From positions 2,515,371-2,579,370 of the forward strand of contig NC_037592.1 of NCBI RefSeq assembly GCF_003073045.1: DNA of 64,000 nt, written 5' to 3'. The translations under genes and the position numbers were made by a program. Source of the stretch: Pomacea canaliculata (lineage: Eukaryota > Mollusca > Gastropoda > Architaenioglossa > Ampullariidae). Positions 59,701 to 64,000 of the stretch are shown here, in pieces. The notes beneath the pieces were generated by a model. It saw only the letters and a list, made by a program, of their open reading frames with translations. It searched no databases and was not told where the DNA came from. Position 1 is the first letter of the stretch, and each line of letters starts with the position of its first letter.

Positions 59701-62700
59701 GGCAGGCGACCTTTGACCCATGGTCGTTGTCGTCGTCAGTGCAGTCTGACGAGTCCACGGCGGCGCTGCAGTCGAGCATCTTGAGGAAACTCCTCACTGA
59801 GGAGGATGTCAGGCGCTTGGAGGACCTCCTCCCGGGGTCTGACGGCACGTGCAAGGGTTTTTCTCGCTCGGAGAAGACCGTCATCGGCTGTCTCGTCATC
59901 GCTGGCATCTCACCTTCCTTTGCAAATGGTACAGCATTTTCTCTCTACTGGCTTCTACGGGTTTAGTCTTCTTTGTTTTCTGCCAGCTGTGCAGCTGTGT
60001 GCCCACCTAAATATGTTTGTATCTACTTGTGACCTTTCCCCCAGAGAAATTGATACTTACATGAGTAATTAGCTTTTAATTCATATTCTCTGTATAAAGA
60101 ACGAAATAATGTTACTAAAGGTTTACTGGAAGCCTCGGAGCTTAAATATGTTTTTGATTGTTTATCGTCTATAGTTGTGCGCCACCTGTACAACACCCTT
60201 GTGAAGTCCGGGTACCATGAGCAGAGCTCACCCCCTGAGGGTCTGCGCAGGCGCCGTGCAGCTCGCAATGATCTACCCGAGGTAACACGAGGTGTTTTAC
60301 CTGTAAAGGTATAGCTCAATCAAAATGTTTCCTGTCCGTGTTTTGCTGTTCACTAACCCTAACTTTGTCTGGTCACGTAGTTTACACTTAAAATCGATCA
60401 CAGGTGAAATAATTCACATTTTTTACTTTGTTAAATTAATTATGGTTATAGGCATCACAGTTGTGATCCGTATTGAACGACTTACTGGGTACATAATTTG
60501 AATTTTTGGCTCCACATTGAATCAATTGCTGGTTGCAGACTTCTGGAAATCAGCGAGAGGATCCGAAATCTTTGGTCATTCTTCGTCTCGTCGTCAAGGT
60601 AGACAGCAGAGCTGTTTCCATAGAGACAACGCAAGACAGGCTTCGAAATCTGACAGCAGAGGAGCTGGAGTCTCTCTTGTTCTTGCCGGTGAGATAAAAA
60701 TATTCATGATGATGATTGATGATGATGATATGATGATGATGATGATTGTTTAAAACTAAATTCCCCATGGAGCTTAAATATGTTGCTCATAATACTTGTA
60801 TACTTTTGTTTAAAAGGTAATTTCGTCTTTGGAAGAAAGCAGACTGTCTTCTGGGTTGGACATAGAGACGATGTCATTGTTCTCGGAAAAGCTCGTCCAG
60901 AGTGAACATTCCTCAGCATCCAGTGTCATCTCTGTCCTGCCTACAGTCCCACCTCCACCAGACTTTCAATCGTCGAGAAAGTCATCGTTTCCTGACCTTT
61001 CCCCATCAATCCTGCCCAGTGAAGCCTTGTCAGCTCTACCCATCCTCACCTCCTCAACCTTGTCAAGCCTGAGCCCTACTCAGACTTATTTTGTGATATC
61101 ATCGACTGATGAGGACTATGATGTGGGGTCAGCGACTATCTTGTTTGATTCCGGGATGGCTGAGGGGAGTGCTTCTACCCAGAGGCCAGTGAGCAGCTCG
61201 GTGTTGGTGTGGAGTCAGCCTCGCAGGACAGTCACGTGGAAACCTCACCAGATACTATTGCAAGAGTTCAAAACTCATTAAATCCGAGTTCAGTAGAGCT
61301 CTGGGACCACAGCACTGTAGAACCATTAGATGATCTTGCACACAAGCTCGGAATTCATCCTCGTGCAGTGTTGTTATCATCAAAGGCTGAAACTGTTAGC
61401 ATTTTCACAGACTTAACAGGGTCTAGCCCTGAACTCGTCTCTACACTAACACCATCAAGTCTGGGCACAACCAGTCAGTCCCTGGCGCAGGAGAAGAAAA
61501 TAAGCTCGTCATGGAGATGATGAAAGGGACAGAATCATCACATCAGTTCTCTACAGTGTCATCAGAAATAGATGCCAGGTCATTTTCAAACAAACACGAT
61601 GCCCTGACAACGCCTGGCTCTGTAGCAGCAGACATGTCAGCTGACACTGACATAGGCTCTACAAGCCATTCTGACTCCATGACAGTGGATGGTGAACACG
61701 TGACATCTGTGAGGCTGGCCCCCAGCTCCGCTGTCACTGAACAAACATTCCAACTGTCGCCGAGCCTTAAGTGATGCTGTTATATCTTCGCCTTCATCTT
61801 CAACCTCTCAGCCCGAGTCTGATGCAGGTTTGATGCTTGGGGTCAACAGGTTATCGACTGGGGTGAGCGATTTGTCCCTGGTGCCGTCCACCGCACGATC
61901 TCAGGTGTTCCTGGACAGCACTCGCAGCTCGCAGACAGAGCTTTCACACACACCATCGTCACGTGACGAGCGTTTACACTCGACCTTCGCTACTACAGTC
62001 ATTTCTTCCTCAGAGTTCGCCTTTCTACAAATGGCACACCCCGGGACGATGCAGGCGTCGTCTCAGTCCGCGCCAGGTCTTGTATTGCCATCTTCACCGA
62101 GCATATCAGAGCCGTTGTCGTCGTCATCATCATCACCACCACCTTCATCATCAGTATCGTCACCACTTTCCCCTTCATCGTTACAACCACCCTCCTCGCC
62201 AACGGCTTCCGTTGTACAGACCTCGTTCCTCTCCACGTCATATGACGTCACTGTAAACGTCACGGAGGGCCCCACATTTTCTCGCTCCAACGAATCCATC
62301 ACCGACAGCGTCTGTGATACAATCATCTTTCGGAACTTCTGGAACTCAAGACTACTCTAAATTTTACTTTTCCTTACCAGCTCTACACCCTCAGTCACTC
62401 AGCATCACATCATCATTCAATGGAGAAGCTTCATCTCGTTTACCTTCGTCCAGCTTGGATGACAATGCCTTGCCCACCAGTACGGTTCGTGGGCTATCGT
62501 CTTTCTCCTCCCAAGAACAACCGTCCCAACAGTCTCAGCAGCCGTTCGAAGGTTCTAGTACTCAAAGAACAGAAAACACAGCTGACCACACAGTCCAGTC
62601 AGCAAGTGCTGTTCTGTCAGGGGAGACTTCTGTCATGGCGAGAACTGACGAGATAACAAACTCGCGGTCTGAACTGCCCGGCCTCAGCTACCCAACACAA

Positions 62701-64000
62701 GTTTTGTCTTCAAACTATTACAGTGACTTTCGTTCCCCAGACTTCAAAGTCGACATGACAGTCTCTGATATATTAAGAGCAACACCAGTCACTATGGCAA
62801 CACTTTCCAGCTTACATCTTGACTCAGCATCTTCCTCGTCCGTATATTTACAGAGTCAGCAAATTTTGTTGTCTAGTTCTATAACCGAACATCAGGAACT
62901 CGTCAGCAAATCTTCTCAGTCGGACATTTGCTCGCCATCTTGCTCTATTCGCCCGACGGTTGCCTTTGACGAGCAGACGACGAATGTTCAAACTCCTGTG
63001 ATGACCTCGGACCAACCTCCAAGACGTCTTGAAGAATCTATAACGAGGTTGGAACAATCTACTTCAGCTTCTCTTGAACCTACAATGACTTGGGATCAGT
63101 CTCCATCGAGTTTCCTTCAACCCTCAGTTACTTTGGACCAATCACAGTCAATCTTTTCTCAACCTTCGTTTACTGTGGACCAATCACTGTCAATCGTTGT
63201 TAAACCTTCAACTACACCGAACCAATCATCATCAAGTTTTGTTCAACCTTCAGATACATTGTATCAATCTTCAAGTTTAATTCGACCAAGCAAATAATTT
63301 GGACCAGCCTGAATACATATCTCAGAATATCACATTGACATCGAACCAATACCCACTAACTTCTGAGAGTCTCGAACCATCAAACAATTTGGACCAACCG
63401 GCATCCATGTCTCATACTATTGCATTGACATCGAGCCTATACACATCAACTTCAGACATTCTCGAACCGTCAAATAATTTGGACCAATCGGCATCCATGT
63501 CTCACACTGTCACATTGGCATCGAACCTGTACACCTCAACTTCTGACAGTCCATGAAATAAAACTGAGTGAGCTTCTATCAGATTCTACAACAACCACAA
63601 TGATTTTAGGCTCAAATCCAACCCCTTCCACAAATCACATATCCAACCAATATTCCTCTGTTCATTTTTCTTCAATAATTTCGGACCAGTACATAGCAAA
63701 CTTTGTTAGTTCTACAATTCCAGTGGACTTCTATGCATCTCGCTTGGTTAACTCTGTATCGACATTCGACAGTCATCAATCAGACTTGTATAGTCCCGCC
63801 ATGAGTTTGGACGAAGTGAGTGAATTAAGTTCTGTAAGTCTTGCTGTGCCTTTGGACCTTCGTGTGTCCAGCTCTGTTAGCCATACGGAGACTTCTGATC
63901 TTTTTTCATCGAGTTCTGTTCCTCCTGCAGTGATGTCTAGCTTGTCGCCATTAAGTTCTGTTGCTCCAGGACGGTTCCACCCGAGCGCCTCGTCAGCGGT
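46799..64000 (+). CDS. Secreted mucin-like Ser/Thr-rich protein (3' end beyond window)
   Basis: Exons 46799-46895, 59614-59928, 60175-60281, 60539-60688 and 60817 onward join with compatible phases (1, 1, 0, 0) and GT-AG borders. Exon 1 gives a signal peptide (KVWKK then a hydrophobic core, MVFLAYGPTPLCG). Exons 2-4 encode about 190 residues with LLTEEDVRRLEDLLPG, an LYNTLVKSGYHEQ segment and LRNLTAEELESLLFLP, not resembling a domain I know. The long last exon encodes more than 1,000 residues rich in Ser, Thr and Pro with tandem repeats, as in O-glycosylated mucins. Six frame changes interrupt it (near 61205, 61490, 61765, 62310, 63292 and 63545), yet coding composition is continuous on both sides of each. 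The link of exon 1 to exon 2 across 12.7 kb rests on phase only. Confidence 0.6.
47029..47230. mobile_element. hAT MITE with perfect 8-bp target duplication
   Basis: The body is 47037-47222 (186 bp). The left end is CAGGGCCGCCGAGAG and the right end in reverse complement is CAGGCCTGACGAGAG, 12 of 15 matching. GGCGAGAC flanks both sides (47029-47036, 47223-47230). The termini resemble those of the 5.3-kb hAT at 26843, so that family or a relative probably mobilised it. Non-coding interior with GGGCCC-rich arms. Confidence 0.88.
48234..48254. repeat. Poly-A tract, possible SINE tail
   Basis: 21 A following AACAGACAAC. The preceding 200 bases could be a plus-strand retroposon, but no clear pol III boxes were found. 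Confidence 0.35.
50078..50102. repeat. Poly-T tract (25 T)
   Basis: Uninterrupted T run, possibly the tail of a minus-strand retroposon. No head identified. Confidence 0.7.
50275..50521. repeat. TCCTG-based minisatellite with higher-order units
   Basis: Built from pentamer TCCTG/TCCTA blocks arranged in about five longer units of roughly 40-55 bases. Each unit starts with GCGTCTGTCCTGTCCTAGTC and ends in TAGCCTA. Later units gain one or two extra TCCTG pentamers, so the array grew at two levels. Confidence 0.92.
50900..50936. repeat. Alternating CG/TG tract
   Basis: CGTGCGCGCGCG, TG repeats and then CGCGCGCGCG, nearly continuous purine-pyrimidine alternation. Confidence 0.85.
51921..51933. 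promoter_or_regulatory. X-box (RFX-type) palindrome
   Basis: GTTGCCTAGCAAC is a perfect imperfectly-spaced palindrome of the RFX X-box type (GTTGCC, one-base centre, AGCAAC). Such sites control ciliary and other genes when near a promoter. Here no start site is known close by. Confidence 0.45.
54221..54288. repeat. 17-bp tandem repeat
   Basis: Four units of the form RTACATGYTCKYAAAGT, alternating between a CTCTCAAAGT and a TTCGTAAAGT version. Confidence 0.85.
59614..59928 (+). CDS. Mucin-like gene exon 2
   Basis: The acceptor is GTTTATTCTTCAG and the donor is AAATG followed by GTACAG. It encodes EQTPYRQHGDLLTSFSLKWA through GISPSFAN, phase 1 in and phase 1 out. Ser-rich start, then an amphipathic Leu/Glu helix (ILRKLLTEEDVRRLEDLL) and two cysteines (GTCKG, IGCL). 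Confidence 0.68.
60175..60281 (+). CDS. Mucin-like gene exon 3
   Basis: The acceptor is TTTATCGTCTATAG and the donor is GAG followed by GTAACA. It encodes VVRHLYNTLVKSGYHEQSSP to a tetra-Arg stretch (LRRRRAARNDLPE). The basic run resembles a proprotein-convertase site (RRRR), an inference only. Confidence 0.65.
60539..60688 (+). CDS. Mucin-like gene exon 4
   Basis: The acceptor is GCTGGTTGCAG and the donor is CCG followed by GTGAGA. Exactly 50 codons, phase 0 on both sides, containing SLVILRLVVKVDSRAVSIET and RLRNLTAEELESLLFLP. Confidence 0.66.
60817..64000 (+). CDS. Mucin-like gene exon 5, Ser/Thr-rich, with frame breaks, runs off window
   Basis: The acceptor is TTTAAAAG and the first residues are VISSLEESRLSSGLDIET. 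The open frames are 60817-61205, 61206-61500, 61500-61765, 61765-62305, 62310-63292, 63293-63545 and 63543-64000, in frames 1, 0, 2, 0, 1, 2 and 0 by start modulo three. Each piece is Ser/Thr/Pro-rich and unrelated frames have stops. The parts contain a poly-Ser/Pro block (about 62110-62205) and two families of tandem repeats at the 3' side. The breaks are single-base in effect. At 61490-61500 and 63292 they lie at short A runs, which favours assembly indels, but a recent pseudogene is not excluded. Confidence 0.6.
63079..63290 (+). repeat. Coding tandem repeat, 14-residue (42-bp) units
   Basis: Five units of the pattern P-[ST]-x-T-x-[DN]Q-S-x-S-x-[FV]-x-[QK], for example PSVTLDQSQSIFSQ and PSFTVDQSLSIVVK. 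The period is a multiple of three, so expansion keeps the frame. Confidence 0.8.
63291..63555 (+). repeat. Coding tandem repeat, 30-residue (90-bp) units
   Basis: Three units, each starting NNLDQ and running through SMSHT and TSDSLEPS-type sequence, for example NNLDQPASMSHTIALTSSLY. Neighbouring units differ by few bases, indicating recent duplication. Confidence 0.85.

Noticed and set aside
61999..62326. Minus-strand ORFs with Met/Asp/Gly runs opposite the mucin exon
   Set aside because: Mirror image of the poly-Ser/Pro coding repeat; the plus-strand reading fits the surrounding exon.

Overview
The window is animal nuclear DNA. It is intron-rich and full of microsatellites and degraded transposons, and it carries a spliced cytosolic ribosomal protein S13 gene of metazoan type. 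The S13 sequence together with the hAT, ISL2EU/Harbinger and tRNA-derived SINE content fits a lophotrochozoan, most likely a mollusc. That placement is inference; no species can be named from the sequence. There is no prokaryotic gene organisation, CRISPR array or rRNA operon.

Layout. (1) 1-8.8 kb is intergenic, with a possible THAP-like mini-ORF behind an NRF1/ETS promoter motif at 0.94-1.12 kb and long TG and GTTT microsatellites. (2) 8.79-19.24 kb, plus strand, is a four-exon gene that no long ORF reveals. Splice sites and phases join into a 161-residue protein with a signal peptide, six ectodomain cysteines and a C-terminal GPI-anchor-like tail. (3) 20.4-34.3 kb is a transposon block. It holds hAT-like ends, a truncated ISL2EU/Harbinger-type DDE transposase (plus) with a convergent small spliced gene (minus), a 230-bp hAT MITE inside that gene's intron, a 5.3-kb hAT element with a perfect 8-bp target duplication and a broken transposase, two orphan hAT ends and a decayed LINE endonuclease. 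(4) 35.7-38.8 kb, plus strand, is the complete six-exon RPS13 gene with a TOP start, a GC-AG intron and five copies of GTCCCTT around its promoter. (5) 38.8-46.5 kb is mostly non-coding and contains a composite SINE and several poly-T tracts. (6) 46.8-64.0 kb, plus strand, is a secreted Ser/Thr-rich mucin-like gene. A signal-peptide exon is followed by a 12.7-kb intron, three small exons and a very long exon that runs off the window. The long exon is interrupted by six apparent one-base frame changes.

The host genes are three plus-strand units: the GPI-anchored protein, RPS13 and the mucin-like protein. Both secreted-protein genes keep the signal peptide on its own small exon, ending in phase 1, with a long first intron. 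The homopolymer-associated frame breaks in the mucin exon and in the small minus-strand gene may be residual assembly indels rather than real lesions. The broken hAT transposase, by contrast, looks genuinely decayed.
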